The notes beneath the pieces are model-generated. The model saw nothing but the letters and a program-made list of their open reading frames with translations, was not told where the DNA came from and searched no databases. Shown here in pieces: positions 17,407 through 29,929 of a stretch of DNA of 64,000 nucleotides; positions within the stretch are counted from its first letter, which is position 1, and each line of letters begins with the position of its first letter. The stretch is from Siphonodentalium dalli. Lineage: Eukaryota > Mollusca > Scaphopoda > Gadilida > Siphonodentaliidae. The DNA lies in the NCBI GenBank assembly GCA_032622095.1, contig CP136068.1, forward strand, positions 52,508,443 through 52,572,442, given 5' to 3'. The translations under genes and the position numbers were made by a program.

Positions 17407-18479
17407 TATATCAGTTTCCCATTATAGAGGTTTTCTTGCATTTCAGTTATAAACCCAACAAAGGATATTATAAAGCATAAATCAGTTATCCCTTCCAGAG
17501 TTTCTCCATATTTCGGTTTTACAAAACCTGTTTTGCTACTCATTTAGATTCTAGTGTATAACACATAAAGAATATTGCAATAAAGAAAAAGCCAAACAAA
17601 AGAAAGCATCTTGTTTGATATAGAGTTAAAAAAAAAGGTCATTTAAATTTTAATGATTTAGAGGGACATCCAGACCTGTTACTTCTCACGGATTCGCTGT
17701 GAGTCTCCCGTTTTCACCATGCATCTCACAGTGTCACGGCGACACCTCCTAATCTCACGGTTTGAAACAATCTCCTCAAACAAAAACATAATTTAAAGTT
17801 ACTTTCGTTTTCGTTATACTATGACGCGGTAAGCGAGAATATGCGAGACTACCTGGGTGCGATTGTTTAGCGTCCGGTGCAGACACTGCTGTTACGCAAT
17901 AATACCGCGAAACTTGGAGTAGCTTCCAATGTGCCGCGGGTAATTAGTCAGGCAATAAATGGTTTGTCACCCACAATGTTTTAACAAACAAAGGAGGAAT
18001 TAGATGAGCAACCTCACGTTATATAACTAATATTAACTATGCCAGATTGTTTTCATATTGGATTACATCTCTAATTATTGTGCTAAATTTTCAAAACATA
18101 ATGACATTGCATATTATTTATAGTTCTAGTTTTAACCCTTTCATGACCATAACGCTGTAAACAGTCATGTCGTTTCTGGACCAAAACAGTCGAGGACAGC
18201 CGAAAATAAATGGAGTTTAAATGGGATTAAATCAGGAACTGATTAACTAATCATAGATATACTCAGTCGGTTGCATGAACTGAAATTTTCGCCCAGCAAT
18301 TATAGAGGTCCCATTCCCCAAACTTATAGTAAAATCGGTCCAAATACATTTTCACTGTTAGAAGGGCTCATGTGGGTATTGATTTGGATAAACCATGACC
18401 AGGGGCATGAACTGTCTATATCCAATGTGAAATGCAATATATGATGGTTTTGGCGAGATATATAGAAATGTACATCATG
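17407..18479. other. Intron, no feature seen
   Basis: No family recognised. The block 17640-17960 is locally less AT-rich and holds no open frame of note. Confidence 0.4.
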
Positions 18480-18760
18480 CCCTTGCTCAAACCTTTCTAT
18501 ACTAATACTCATTGACAAGTAGTTGCCTCAGGAAATGATCAGATAATAAGTTTGACAAACAACCATATTTCGTTTGTCGAAGTTATTATCTGAACATTTC
18601 CCACCAGTATATATATCTTTCTGCTCCTGTATTATGTGTTTTTCTGTCTGTCATCTGAATTTATTATACAAACACCCCCTCCTAATGAATAATCAACCAT
18701 TTCAATTTATACTTTTATAATGGACTGGGAGAATCCATTCAGTATATGAAGGGTTATTAC
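18480..18760. mobile_element. piggyBac-like TTAA MITE, diverged
   Basis: Carries TACTCATTGACAAGTAGTTG, a central inverted pair around GTTTGTCGAAGTTATTATCT, AACATTTCCCACCAG, TATACTTTTATAATGGACTG and AATCCATTCAGTATATGAAG. TTAA ends are not exact here. Confidence 0.65.
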
Positions 18761-19699
18761 ATCTTTAAGTCCATGATGGGGATTTAAGCATCCAGAGCCT
18801 TGTCCATAGATGCCAAAACCCGGGCAGACAAAAATAGTTTAAGCAACAGAATTGCTACATATTTTGTAGGCACGTACTTGCCAAGGCTAGTAAATATTAT
18901 GACATTTTTCCTTGACATGTGACAGGTATAATTATTTTCTACCTTTCACCTTAAACTTTTCACCTACAGTTTATACCCCAACAAGTTGTACAATCTAACA
19001 TATATATAGCTTGAGCCGATATCCAGTGAGAACCCATTCAGAAACCAAAAAGGTTATAATAATTGCTTCATATATAACTGTACCTGTAGTTGAATGAGGG
19101 ATCTTACCTGTTGTACTTATTTTATCTAATTTCTTTTTATACAGTTATTGATGATATAATTTAAATAGACATAACACATTTGAACCTCCAAAATTATTTA
19201 TACCTAATTTGGTAGTACTGTATACACCATCCAAAAAGCCTGGGGGCTGTGAATTTTTTTTATCAAAAAACTGGGACTGGGCTTACCTTCGAGGATCCCC
19301 ACATCAAAAATATCAGTTATCACACTCCACAGGATAAAACAATCAATAATGTATACAGCCCTCTAAATTGTAAAAATGAGGTGGGCTTACCTTCGACGAC
19401 CACCCCATGATTTTTTTGGGAGTAAAGACTGGGATTATCCTCAGGGATGGGCTCACTGACGGGTGTATAGAGTAGGGAAATATAGCTTGAAAAATACATG
19501 AATTACCTGTATATAGAGCTTACTATATACTCTGAAAAAGACTTATACCAAACTTACGAAATTATCCAGCCATTTCCAACTTTTCACAAACAAGTGGTAT
19601 ATAAGCTCTGCATTCAGACTACATATAAATATACATATATATATTTATATATCAGGAATAGACTAACAATGAACACTGACAATGAATGCCTTCTTTGTT
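18761..19699. other. Intron, no firm feature
   Basis: AT-rich. Two short related blocks contain GGGCTTACCTTCGA (about 19274 and 19383). No gene signal. Confidence 0.4.
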
Positions 19700-20145
19700 A
19701 CGTGCCATGGACCAGCCTGGAGGGCGACTTGGGAGACTCCCTAAAATGTGCCATTTCTCCCTTTCTTTATCCTGGGGAGAAGTGACTTCTCTCTCATAAA
19801 CCAGTATGCGTATGTCCCAACAGCATATTTAAAGGGTATATACAGTAATTCTCTAATTAATCGACTTCTTAACCACAGCAGAATTATGGGTAACTTTTCA
19901 GGATTTAGTCGGAAATATGGCTTGTTGCCATTCATCGGAAAGCTCTCGCCGAGAACTTTCCGATGAATGGCAACAAGCCATATTTCCGACTAAATCCTGA
20001 AAAGTTACCCATAATTCTTCTGTGGTTAAGAAGTCGATTACTTAGAGCATTACTGTATGTACTGATTATGAAGGTGTTCTTACTCACTATACAATGGTTT
20101 TACAAATGGGCTCTTGTGTTGCTTAAAACTTATTGGATCATAGAA
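19700..20145. repeat. Dispersed repeat R, second copy, split by a MITE
   Basis: Matches 14917-15121 on both sides of the MITE at 19843-20055. The first copy lacks the MITE and serves as the empty site. Confidence 0.65.
19843..20055. mobile_element. TA-target foldback MITE inside repeat R
   Basis: CAGTAATTCTCTAATTAATC at the left end and a right end ACTTAGAGCATTACTG, flanked by TA. The arms pair over about 95 bp around GAAAGCTCTCGCCGAGAACT. Confidence 0.8.
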
Positions 20146-20397
20146 GCCCATTGCCTTGGCCTGATTACATCGGACAAGAGTCCTAACTTTACATCAAACC
20201 TAATTGCTGTATGTGCTTATTTGGTGAATAGAAGAGGCCAATTAAGTCGTCAAAACCAAACTGCCAGAGAAAATTGGACATTCATTTCTTAATAGAGGTC
20301 CTACAGATGTACTGTATTACTGGCTACTTAGTAAGAAGGTCATATGTATGATAAGAACCATAGAGGAGAAATAGGGAGATGGGGGACAATATAATAA
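20146..20397. other. Intron, no feature seen
   Basis: No repeat or gene recognised before the minisatellite starts. Confidence 0.5.
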
Positions 20398-23300
20398 AGA
20401 GTTGAGAAATAAAGAGGTGATGCTCAGGTGATAAATAAAGAGGTGGGGCTCAGGTGATAATAAAGAGGTGATGCTCAGATGATAATAAAGAGGTGGGGCT
20501 CAGATGATATAAAGATGTGGGGCTCAGATGATAATAAAGAGGTGGGGCTCAGATGATAATAAAGAGGTGGGGCTCAGATGATAATAAAGAGGTGATGCTC
20601 AGATGATAATAAAGAGGTGGGGCTCAGGTGATAATAAAGAGGTGGGGCTCAGGTGATAATAAAGAGGTGGGGCTCAGATGATAATAAAGAGGTGGGGCTC
20701 AGATGATAATAAAGAGGTGGGGCTCAGATGATAATAAAGAGGTGGGGCTCAGATGATAATAAAAAGGTGGGGCTCAGGTGATAATAAAGAGGTGGGGCTC
20801 AGATGATATAAAGATGTGGGGCTCAGATGATATAAAGATGTGGGGCTCAGGTGATAATAAAGAGGTGGGGCTCAGATGATATAAAGATGTGGGGCTCAGA
20901 TGATAATAAAGAGGTGGGGCTCAGATGATAATAAAGAGGTGGGGCTCAGATGATAATAAAGAGGTGATGCTCAGGTGATAATAAAGAGGTGGGGCTCAGG
21001 TGATAATAAAGAGGTGGGGCTCAGATGATAATAAAGAGGTGGGGCTCAGATGATATAAAGAGGTGGGGCTCAGATGATAATAAAGATGTGGGGCTCAGAT
21101 GATAATAAAGAGGTGGGGCTCAGGTGATAATAAAGAGGTGGGGCTCAGATGATAATAAAGATGTGGGGCTCAGATGATAATAAAGAGGTGGGGCTCAGGT
21201 GATAATAAAGAGGTGGGGCTCAGATGATAATAAAGAGGTGGGGCTCAGATGATATAAAGAGGTGGGGCTCAGATGATAATAAAGATGTGGGGCTCAGATG
21301 ATAATAAAGAGGTGGGGCTCAGGTGATAATAAAGAGGTGGGGCTCAGATGATAATAAAGATGTGGGGCTCAGATGATAATAAAGAGGTGGGGCTCAGGTG
21401 ATAATAAAGAGGTGGGGCTCAGATGATAATAAAGAGGTGGGGCTCAGGTGATAATAAAGAGGTGGGGCTCAGGTGATAATAAAGAGGTGGGGCTCAGATG
21501 ATAATAAAGAGGTGGGGCTCAGGTGATAATAAAGAGGTGGGGCTCAGGTGATAATAAAGAGGTGGGGCTCAGGTGATAATAAAGAGGTGGGGCACAGATG
21601 ATAATAAAGAGGTGGGGCTCAGATGATAATAAAGAGGTGGGGCTCAGGTGATAATAAAGAGGTGGGGCTCAGATGATAATAAAGAGGTGGGGCTCAGATG
21701 ATAATAAAGAGGTGGGGCTCAGATGATATAAAGAGGTGGGGCTCAGATGATAATAAAGAGGTGGGGCTCAGATGATAATAAAGAGGTGGGGCTCAGGTGA
21801 TAATAAAGAGGTGGGGCTCAGATGATAATAAAGAGGTGGGGCTCAGATGATAATAAAGAGGTGATGCTCAGATGATAATAAAGAGGTGATGCTCAGATGA
21901 TATAAAGAGGTGGGGCTCAGATGATAATAAAGAGGTGGGGCTCAGATGATAATAAAGAGGTGGGGCTCAGATGATAATAAAGATGTGGGGCTCAGATGAT
22001 ATAAAGAGGTGGGGCTCAGATGATAATAAAGAGGTGGGGCTCAGATGATAATAAAGAGGTGCGACTCAGATGATAATAAAGAGGTGGGGCTCAGATGATA
22101 ATAAAGAGGTGATGCTCAGATGATAATAAAGAGGTGGGGCTCAGATGATAATAAAGAGGTGGGGCTCAGATGATAATAAAGATGTGGGGTTCAGGTGATA
22201 TAAAGAGGTGGGGCTCAGATGATAATAAAGAGGTGCGGCTCAGATGATAATAAAGAGGTGGGGCTCAGATGATAATAGAGAGGTGATGCTCAGATGATAA
22301 TAAAGAGGTGGGGCTCAGATGATAATAGAGAGGTGGGGCTCAGATGATAATAAAGAGGTGATGCTCAGATGATAATAAAGAGGTGGGGCTCAGATGATAA
22401 TAAAGAGGTGGGGCTCAGATGATAATAAAGATGTGGGGTTCAGGTGATATAAAGAGGTGGGGCTCAGATGATAATAAAGAGGTGCGGCTCAGATGATAAT
22501 AAAGAGGTGGGGCTCGGATGATAATAAAGAGGTGATGCTCAGATGATAATAAAGAGGTGGGGCTCAGATGATAATAAAGAGGTGGGGCTCAGATGATATA
22601 AAGATGTGATGCTCAGATGATAATAAAGAGGTGGGGCTCGGATGATAATAAAGAGGTGATGCTCAGATGATAATAAAGAGGTGATGCTCAGATGATAATA
22701 AAGAGGTGGGGCTCAGATGATAATAGAGAGGTGGGGCTCAGATGATAATAGAGAGGTGGGGCTCAGATGATAATAAAGAGGTGATGCTCAGATGATAATA
22801 AAGAGGTGGGGCTCAGATGATAATAAAGAGGTGGGGATCAGATGATAATAAAGATGTGGGGTTCAGGTGATATAAAGAGGTGGGGCTCAGATGATAATAA
22901 AGAGGTGCGGCTCAGATGATAATAAAGAGGTGGGGCTCGGATGATAATAAAGAGGTGATGCTCAGATGATAATAAAGAGGTGGGGCTCAGATGATAATAA
23001 AGAGGTGGGGCTCAGATGATATAAAGATGTGGGGCTCAGATGATAATAAAGAGTTGGGGCTCAGATGATAATAGAGAGGTGGGGCTCAGATGATAATAGA
23101 GAGGTGGGGCTCAGATGATAATAAAGAGGTGGGGCTCAGATGATAATGAAGAGTTGGGGCTCAGATGATAATAGAGAGGTGGGGCTCAGATGATAATAAA
23201 GAGGTGGGGCTCAGGTGATAATAAAGAGGTGCGGCTCAGATGATAATAAAGAGGTGGGGCTCAGATGATAATAAAGAGGTGGGGCTCAGATGATAATAAA

Positions 23301-26300
23301 GAGGTGGGGCTCAGATGATAATAGAGAGGTGGGGCTCAGATGATAATAAAGAGGTGCGGCTCAGGTGATAATAAAGAGGTGCGGCTCAGATGATAATAAA
23401 GAGGTGGGGCTCAGATGATAATAAAGAGGTGGGGCTCAGATGATAATAAAGAGGTGGGGCTCAGATGATAATAAAGAGGTGGGGCTCAGATGATAATAAA
23501 GAGTTGGGGCTCAGATGATAATAGAGAGGTGGGGCTCAGGTGATAATAAAGAGGTGGGGCTCAGATGATAATAGAGAGGTGGGGCTCAGATGATAATAAA
23601 GAGGTGCGGCTCAGGTGATAATAAAGAGGTGCGGCTCAGATGATAATAAAGAGGTGGGGCTCAGATGATAATAAAGAGGTGATGCTCAGATGATAATAAA
23701 GAGGTGGGGCTCAGATGATAATAGAGAGGTGGGGCTCAGATGATAATAGAGAGGTGGGGCTCAGATGATAATAAAGAGTTGGGGCTCAGGTGATAATAAA
23801 GAGGTGGGGCTCAGATGATAATAAAGAGGTGATGCTCAGATGATAATAAAGAGTTGGGGCTCAGGTGATAATAAAGAGGTGGGGCTCAGATGATAATAAA
23901 GAGGTGGGGCTCAGATGATAATAGAGAGGTGGGGCGCAGATGATAATAAAGAGGTGATGCTCAGATGATAATAAAGAGGTGGGGCTCAGATGATAATAAA
24001 GAGGTGGGGCTCAGATGATATAAAGATGTGGGGCTCAGATGATATAAAGAGGTGGGGCTCAGATGATAATAAAGAGGTGCGGCTCAGATGATAATAAAGA
24101 GGTGGGGCTCAGGTGATAATAAAGAGGTGGGGCTCAGATGATAAGAGGTGGGGCTCAGATGATAATAAAGAGGTGGGGCTCAGATGATAATAAAGAGGTG
24201 GGGCTCAGATGATATAAAGATGTGGGGCTCAGATGATAATAAAGAGGTGGGGCTCAGATGATAATAAAGAGGTGGGGCTCAGATGATAATAAAGAGGTGG
24301 TGCTCAGATGATAATAAAGAGGTGCGGCTCAGGTGATAATAAAGAGGTGGGGCTCAGGTGATAATAAAGAGGTGGGGCTCAGATGATAATAAAGAGGTGG
24401 GGCTCAGATGATAATAGAGAGGTGGGGCTCAGATGATAATAAAGAGGTGGGGCTCAGATGATAATAAAGAGGTGGGGCTCAGATGATATAAAGATGTGGG
24501 GCTCAGATGATAATAAAGAGGTGGGGCTCAGGTGATAATAAAGTGGGGCTCAGATGATAATAAAGAGGTGGGGCTCAGATGATAATAGAGAGGTGGGGCT
24601 CAGATGATAATAAAGATGTGGGGCTCAGATGATAATAAAGAGGTGGGGCTCAGATGATATAAAGATGTGGGGCTCAGATGATAATAAAGAGGTGGGGCTC
24701 AGATGATAATAAAGTGGGGCTCAGATGATAATAAAGAGGTGGGGCTCAGATGATAACAAAGAGGTGGGGCTCAGATGATAATAAAGAGGTGGAGCTCAGA
24801 TGATAATAAAGAGGTGGGGCTCAGGTGATAATAAAGAGGTGGGGCTCAGATGATAATAAAGAGGTGGGGCTCAGATGATAATAAAGAGGTGGGGCTCAGA
24901 TGATAATAGAGAGGTGGGGCTCAGATGATAAATAAAGAGGTGGGGCTCAGATGATAATAAAGAGGTGGGGCTCAGATGATAATAAAGAGGTGCGGCTCAG
25001 ATGATAATAAAGAGGTGGGGCTCAGATGATAATAAAGAGGTGGGGCTCAGATGATAATAGAGAGGTGGGGCTCAGATGATAAATAAAGAGGTGGGGCTCA
25101 GATGATAATAAAGAGGTGATGCTCAGGTGATAAATAAAGAGGTGGGGCTCAGATGATAATAAAGAGGTGGGGCTCAGATGATAATAAAGAGGTGGGGCTC
25201 AGATGATAATAAAGAGGTGCGGCTCAGATGATAATAAAGAGGTGGGGCTCAGATGATAATAAAGAGGTGGGGCTCAGATGATAATAGAGAGGTGGGGCTC
25301 AGATGATAATAAAGAGGTGCGACTCAGATGATAATAAAGAGGTGGGGCTCAGATGATAATAAAGAGGTGGGGCTCAGATGATAATAAAGAGGTGGGGCTC
25401 AGATGATAATAGAGAGGTGGGGCTCAGATGATAATAAAGAGGTGGGGCTCAGATGATAATAGAGAGGTGGGGCTCAGATGATAATAAAGAGGTGGGGCTC
25501 AGATGATAATAAAGAGGTGCGGCTCAGATGATAATAAAGAGGTGGGGCTCAGATGATAATAAAGAGGTGGGGCTCAGATGATAATAGAGAGGTGGGGCTC
25601 AGATGATAATAAAGAGGTGGGGCTCAGATGATAAATAAAGATGTGGGGCTCAGATGATAAATAAAGAGGTGGGCTCAGATGATAATAAAGAGGTGATGCT
25701 CAGGTGATAAATAAAGAGGTGGGGCTCAGATTATAATAAAGAGGTGGGGCTCAGATGATAATAAAGAGGTGGGGCTCAGATGATAATAGAGAGGTGGGGC
25801 TCAGATGATAAATAAAGAGGTGGGGCTCAGATGATAATAAAGAGGTGATGCTCAGATGATAATAAAGAGGTGGGGCTCAGATGATAATAAAGAGGTGGGG
25901 CTCAGATGATAATAAAGAGGTGGGGCTCAGATGATAATAGAGAGGTGGGGCTCAGATGATAAATAAAGAGGTGGGGCTCAGATGATAATAAAGAGGTGGG
26001 GCTCAGGTGATAAATAAAGAGGTGGGGCGCAGATGATAAATAAAGAGGTGGGGCTCAGGTGATAATAAAGAGGTGGGGCGCAGATGATAAATAAAGAGGT
26101 GATGCTCAGGTGATAAATAAAGAGGTGGGGCTCAGGTGATAAATAAAGAGGTGGGGCGCAGATGATAAATAAAGAGGTGGGGCTCAGATGATAATAAAGA
26201 GGTGGGGCTCAGGTGATAAATAAAGAGGTGATGCTCAGATGATAATAAAGAGGTGGGGCTCAGATGATAATAGAGAGGTGGGGCTCAGATGATAAATAAA

Positions 26301-26506
26301 GATGTGGGGCTCAGATGATAATAAAGAGGTGGGGCTCAGATGATAATAAAGAGGTGGGGCTCAGGTGATAAATAAAGAGGTGGGGCTCAGATGATAATAA
26401 AGAGGTGGGGCTCAGATGATAATAAAGAGGTGGGGCTCAGATGATAATAAAGAGGTGGGGCTCAGGTGATAAATAAAGAGGTGGGGCTCAGATGATAATA
26501 AAGAGG
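20398..26506. repeat. 25-bp minisatellite, about 245 units (6.1 kb)
   Basis: Consensus unit is GATAATAAAGAGGTGGGGCT plus CAGAT. Recurrent variants: GGTGATGCTC, GATGTGGGGCTC, GGTGCGGCTC, CAGGTG for CAGATG, a 23-bp GATATAAAG form and an AGATAAATAAAG 26-bp form. Variants recur in the same order at about 22170-22260, 22420-22510 and 22850-22935, which indicates higher-order repeats. The AAATAAAG type is concentrated at both ends. No variable spacers, so not a CRISPR. Confidence 0.95.
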
Positions 26507-26573
26507 TTGGAATCATATATAAATTGCATGAAAAAGGTTGGTTGATTGAGGTTTATTACCATTTTACCTATTA

Positions 26574-26840
26574 ACCAATTCATGACTGGAGCCGCGCTGG
26601 TGCAGCATCAAAGATTATGTGCCAGTGCATTTTCTTATAAATGCGAGTCTCCCATAGGGAGAATAAGAGAATGCACTGGCTTACAAGGTCAAGGTAAATA
26701 TTGTTAGGCCAATATATTCTTTTATATATGCGAGGCTCTCTATGGAAGAGAATGCATTGGCACAGAGTTTTTGAAAAATTTAAGGAAGCTCCAGACCGAA
26801 CAATCAACGAAAGGGTTAATTTAATTGCAATAACAACCAC
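26574..26840. mobile_element. piggyBac-like TTAA MITE with palindromic module
   Basis: Begins at TTAACCAATTCATGACTGGA and ends ACGAAAGGGTTAA. It contains two degenerate versions of the TGCCAATGCATTCTCTTATA palindrome. Confidence 0.6.
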
Positions 26841-26914
26841 CAACCCCCAGAAAGCAGTTAAAGACTTTTCCAAAAAAAATGAATGAGGTTACTTTATGTT
26901 TTCATGGATTCTTA

Positions 26915-27018
26915 ATCCACGCTTACTGGGATTTGAACCAGCTCTGCCATTACTGGATGGATTTATATTTTGGCTTAATGGGCCATGCACCTTACAACTA
27001 AGCCACTGAGGGACTAAA
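26915..27018 (-). mobile_element. tRNA-like SINE head
   Basis: Minus strand shows CAGTGGCTTAGTTGTAAGG (A-box like) and GGTTCAAATCCCAG (B-box like) about 60 nt apart. The middle does not form a normal anticodon arm by eye, so a SINE head or tRNA pseudogene is more likely than a tRNA gene. Confidence 0.5.
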
Positions 27019-27056
27019 ATCATATTAAATAATGAACTTTACCTTAAAGACCGGGT

Positions 27057-27316
27057 AATGCACACTAAATCCGGCCGTTTATGGGACCATCTCATTTTAT
27101 ACTCAACAGAAATATGCAACAAATGAATGAATTTGAGCCATGGATTAGTGCAAATTACACTCATGTGCTCTATGAACGATGCAAACAACATTGTAATTAT
27201 AATGAAAATGAGTGTATTTTGCACTAATCCATGGCTCAAATTCATTCATTGTTGCATATTCTTTTGATTATTATAAAAATGATATGGTCCCATAAATGGG
27301 TGTATTTAGTGTACAG
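27057..27316. mobile_element. Foldback element
   Basis: ACACTAAATCCGGCCGTTTA and TATGGGACCATCTCA pair with GATATGGTCCCATAAATGGG and TATTTAGTGT. An inner pair ATATGCAACAAATGAATGAA / TTCATTCATTGTTGCATAT extends through TTGAGCCATGGATTAGTGCA. It ends about 65 bp from the SIK catalytic-loop exon. Confidence 0.75.
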
Positions 27317-27380
27317 TACCCATTTATGATTTTGCTACAAAATAGTGAAACTTCTAAATTTGACTCAAGCTCTGACATAC

Positions 27381-27496
27381 CTTTAGATCTCGGTGTACAA
27401 TATTCTTCTTGTGACAGTACTCGACAGCAGAGATAATTTGCCAGAATTTCTGCCTAGCTTCGGGCTCTGGCATTTTACCTCGAGTTGCAATCAGTT
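27381..27496 (-). CDS. SIK: SIK exon: helix E and HRDLK catalytic loop
   Basis: This 116-bp exon (2 nt plus 38 codons) lies between a TCTTCTCTTCCAG acceptor and a GTATGT donor. It encodes [20 protein letters not shown], then helix E ending in [19 protein letters not shown] is the catalytic loop with the base Asp; [10 protein letters not shown] is typical of SIK and its AMPK relatives. It ends exactly after the Lys codon (phase 0), so the next exon starts AENLL, the usual continuation. The join to the previous exon gives [13 protein letters not shown] where vertebrate SIKs usually have GEIFDYL.AHGRM, so the helix D/E loop differs slightly. The Trp in QKFWQI is also uncommon. The exon sits about 40 bp from an interstitial telomeric-repeat array. 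Confidence 0.93.
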
Positions 27497-27536
27497 CTGG
27501 AAGAGAAGATGAGAATAAACATGAGGAAATGATTTA

Positions 27537-27765
27537 GGTTTCACATCTCACTAAATCACAATGATAAATGTAAATTAACCCTAACCCTAACACTAAATCA
27601 CAATGATAAATGTAAATTAACCCTAACCCTAACCCTAAATCACAATGATAAATGTAAATTAACCCTAACCCTAAATCACAATGATAAATGTAAATTAACC
27701 CTAACCCTAACCCTAAATCACAATGATAAATGTAAATCACAGATAAATGTAAATTAACCCTTTAA
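27537..27765. repeat. Tandem array with interstitial telomeric repeats
   Basis: About 5 units of 38-50 bp, CTAAATCACAATGATAAATG plus TAAATTAA plus two to three CCCTAA. CCCTAA is the TTAGGG telomere repeat read on the other strand; its number varies between units. It starts about 40 bp upstream (gene sense) of the SIK exon acceptor. Confidence 0.85.
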
Positions 27766-28030
27766 ATGGATTCTCCCATTCAGCTACAAAAGAATATATT
27801 GGAAATCATCTATTATACATTTAAAAGGGTATTCAGGAAAAATGAGCATACAACAGACGCATAAAAAGGTAAGGCAAGTGCAGAAGGATTTATTATCTTT
27901 TTCTTTGGTGGGAAATCTTAGTATTAAAGTTCAATATGGTCGTTTGTTGAACTTATTATCTGAACATTTCCTGAGGGAACTACTCATCAATGAGTATTTA
28001 GTAAAGAAAGAGTTAAGTCTGACGAAACTT
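27766..28030. mobile_element. piggyBac-like TTAA MITE, reverse orientation
   Basis: Carries AATGGATTCTCCCATTCAGC, GTGCAGAAGGATTTATTATC, TCAATATGGTCGTTTGTTGA, ACTTATTATCTGAACATTTC and GAGTATTTAGTAAAGAAAGA, the reverse complement order of 40745-41035. Confidence 0.65.
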
Positions 28031-28600
28031 GTTATTCCCTGATTTATACGAAATTTATACTCAAAATCAATACATATTTCAACAGTTTTAGTGCAAACAA
28101 ATTTCTTAAACGAAAAAGGGCGATAATATTGCCAAAATAAGTCCAGGTGAATTCATAATCGCAATTCTAAGCACATTTTCCCATGATGCTAAACATCTGA
28201 ACCTTGTAACAGTTGGTCAATTCTCCTTTATATTTGCTTTTCCAAAAACTCCCCAAAGAACAGGATTGAAAGTAAATGTGTTTTGTTTTGCTTAGGTCAC
28301 ATAAACCGTCTTGATGGAGGAGGGGGGGGGGGGGGGGTAAAACCCAGTCAGTTGTTGACATACATGTTGTCAGATAACGATTGGTGATTACTCCACATGA
28401 TGATCACTGTTGAATGCAAATGGTATATATTCACTTGAAATCATTTTGCTAATAAAAATAAATAAAACAACATTATAAAGAATATAATGAGCTAGTAAAG
28501 AAAACAAATATTTATATATATTATTTTTTTTTTGCATTTTAGGCAGTTTTAGGAAAAAATAAGTTGTTGGCAGGTTCGTACTACTTATCGCCACACAAGC
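28031..28600. other. Intron, no feature; poly-G tract
   Basis: Unrecognised AT-rich sequence with a G run at about 28319-28337. Confidence 0.5.
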
Positions 28601-29000
28601 ATGAGTTTAGTGTGCCTGTCATTTGCAGAATGAAGCCCCCAGAGTGTGAATTTAGTGTTGCTATCTGGCATAGCGGGCTAGCATCACTAAATTCACATCT
28701 GGGGACCAAATTCTGCTTAGGCTTTGTCTTCTCTGGAAAGTTTCTTTATTATCAAATTTCTATGGAAACTTCTTCACATAGATTCTATTTCTTTTTCAGT
28801 TTAGTTTCTATATATCCCCAAATTGGCAGACAACACATTGCATGATCAAGGTTCCCAATGGGTGTACATCACAATATTCACAATTTGGGAACTTCAATCT
28901 GAGTCTATGTCTCCCATCGCAGATGAGGCCATGCAGAATGAGGTCCCCAGAGGGTGAATTTGGGGCAAAGACAGAATAGTGGGTTAATTCCACTGGGGAA
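28600..29000. mobile_element. Fragments of the palindromic MITE
   Basis: 28605-28712 (GTGTGCCTGTCATTTGCAGA ... CATCTGGGGACCAAATTCTG) and 28930-28965 (CAGAATGAGGTCCCCAGAGG) belong to the 14051 family, broken by about 220 bp of other DNA. Confidence 0.6.
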
Positions 29001-29469
29001 ACACTCCACTGCATGTAGAACATGTCAAGAGGTACGTACACAAATAAGGTCACATCCTTTAATAAAATGAATCACAAATCATTGCTTATCAGGACCAGCT
29101 AACCAACGATAAAGAACCAGCTTCCCATCGCTGGGAATGAGCCATGGACCTTACCACACGATCCACTTGGGGCTCCCAGTAAATGTGTTCGTTGTGATGG
29201 AATTCATTGAACTGAGAGCTATGTCACATCATCCATTCCTCTTTTATTCACACAGCAAATAATTTTCTATGACAACACAGCGATGCATTATTGAGACTGA
29301 GCAATAGAGGCCAGAAATTGTGTCAACCGTAGGCTTTCCGTTAAAATGTCACTGACGTCATTGACCAATCAATCAATATTTTGATGTTTGTTAGCAATAA
29401 ATTATTTAATCTATTGCAATAGTGTAAGTTGCGTAACCTCAAATGAGCATTTTGGTGAACAACTATATG
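29001..29469. other. Intron, no firm feature
   Basis: Positions 28985-29180 have a faint tRNA-SINE look (TGGGAATGAGCCATGGACC) but both promoter boxes are degenerate. No gene signal. Confidence 0.35.
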
Positions 29470-29473
29470 TTAA

Positions 29474-29717
29474 CCCTTTACCCAACAGAACGGCCCTGTG
29501 CCAATGCATTCTCTTATATATGCGAGTCGACCATAGGTCGCCTCGCATATATAAGAGAATGCATTGGCACAGGGCATAACTGTAACCATCACAATGTGGT
29601 CAATGAGCCGGTTCCAATGATATCCATATTTGTATGGTTTTATTGAGACAGACCCAAGATAATTTAGGCTGTTGCAGCTTTATTTGGCCGTTTTTGGCCG
29701 GTTTGTTGGGTAAAGGG
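29474..29717. mobile_element. piggyBac-like TTAA MITE (CCCTTTACCCAAC ends)
   Basis: TTAA on both sides (29470-29473, 29718-29721) with termini CCCTTTACCCAACAGAAC and GGTTTGTTGGGTAAAGGG. Inside lies the GTGCCAATGCATTCTCTTAT palindrome (29500-29576). It is a shorter, opposite-orientation relative of 47495-47886. TTAA plus CCCT ends is the piggyBac signature. Confidence 0.85.
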
Positions 29718-29721
29718 TTAA

Positions 29722-29929
29722 AGGGACTCGCAATCTTTAGGCCTCTAATTTAACCAGGTAATTCTTTGCTTTTATCATTAATTGTTTATATGAGCATAAA
29801 AATAAGTCATACATACATGTATGAAGAGACTACATAATAAACCCAAGTAATCGTTTGTTTCCAGGTAAAAAATATCTATGATGATAAGAGACAAACTACT
29901 GGACATAATTCTCAACTAGAATTCTTTTT
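29722..29929. other. Intron, no feature seen
   Basis: AT-rich, unrecognised. Confidence 0.5.

Noticed and set aside
20398-26506. G-quadruplex array from the GGTGGGG motif
   Set aside because: Each unit has a single short G cluster separated by about 20 nt, too far apart for a stable intramolecular quadruplex by usual rules.
26915-27018. tRNA gene on the minus strand
   Set aside because: Only box-like motifs are present; anticodon and acceptor stems are not convincing. SINE head or pseudogene is preferred.
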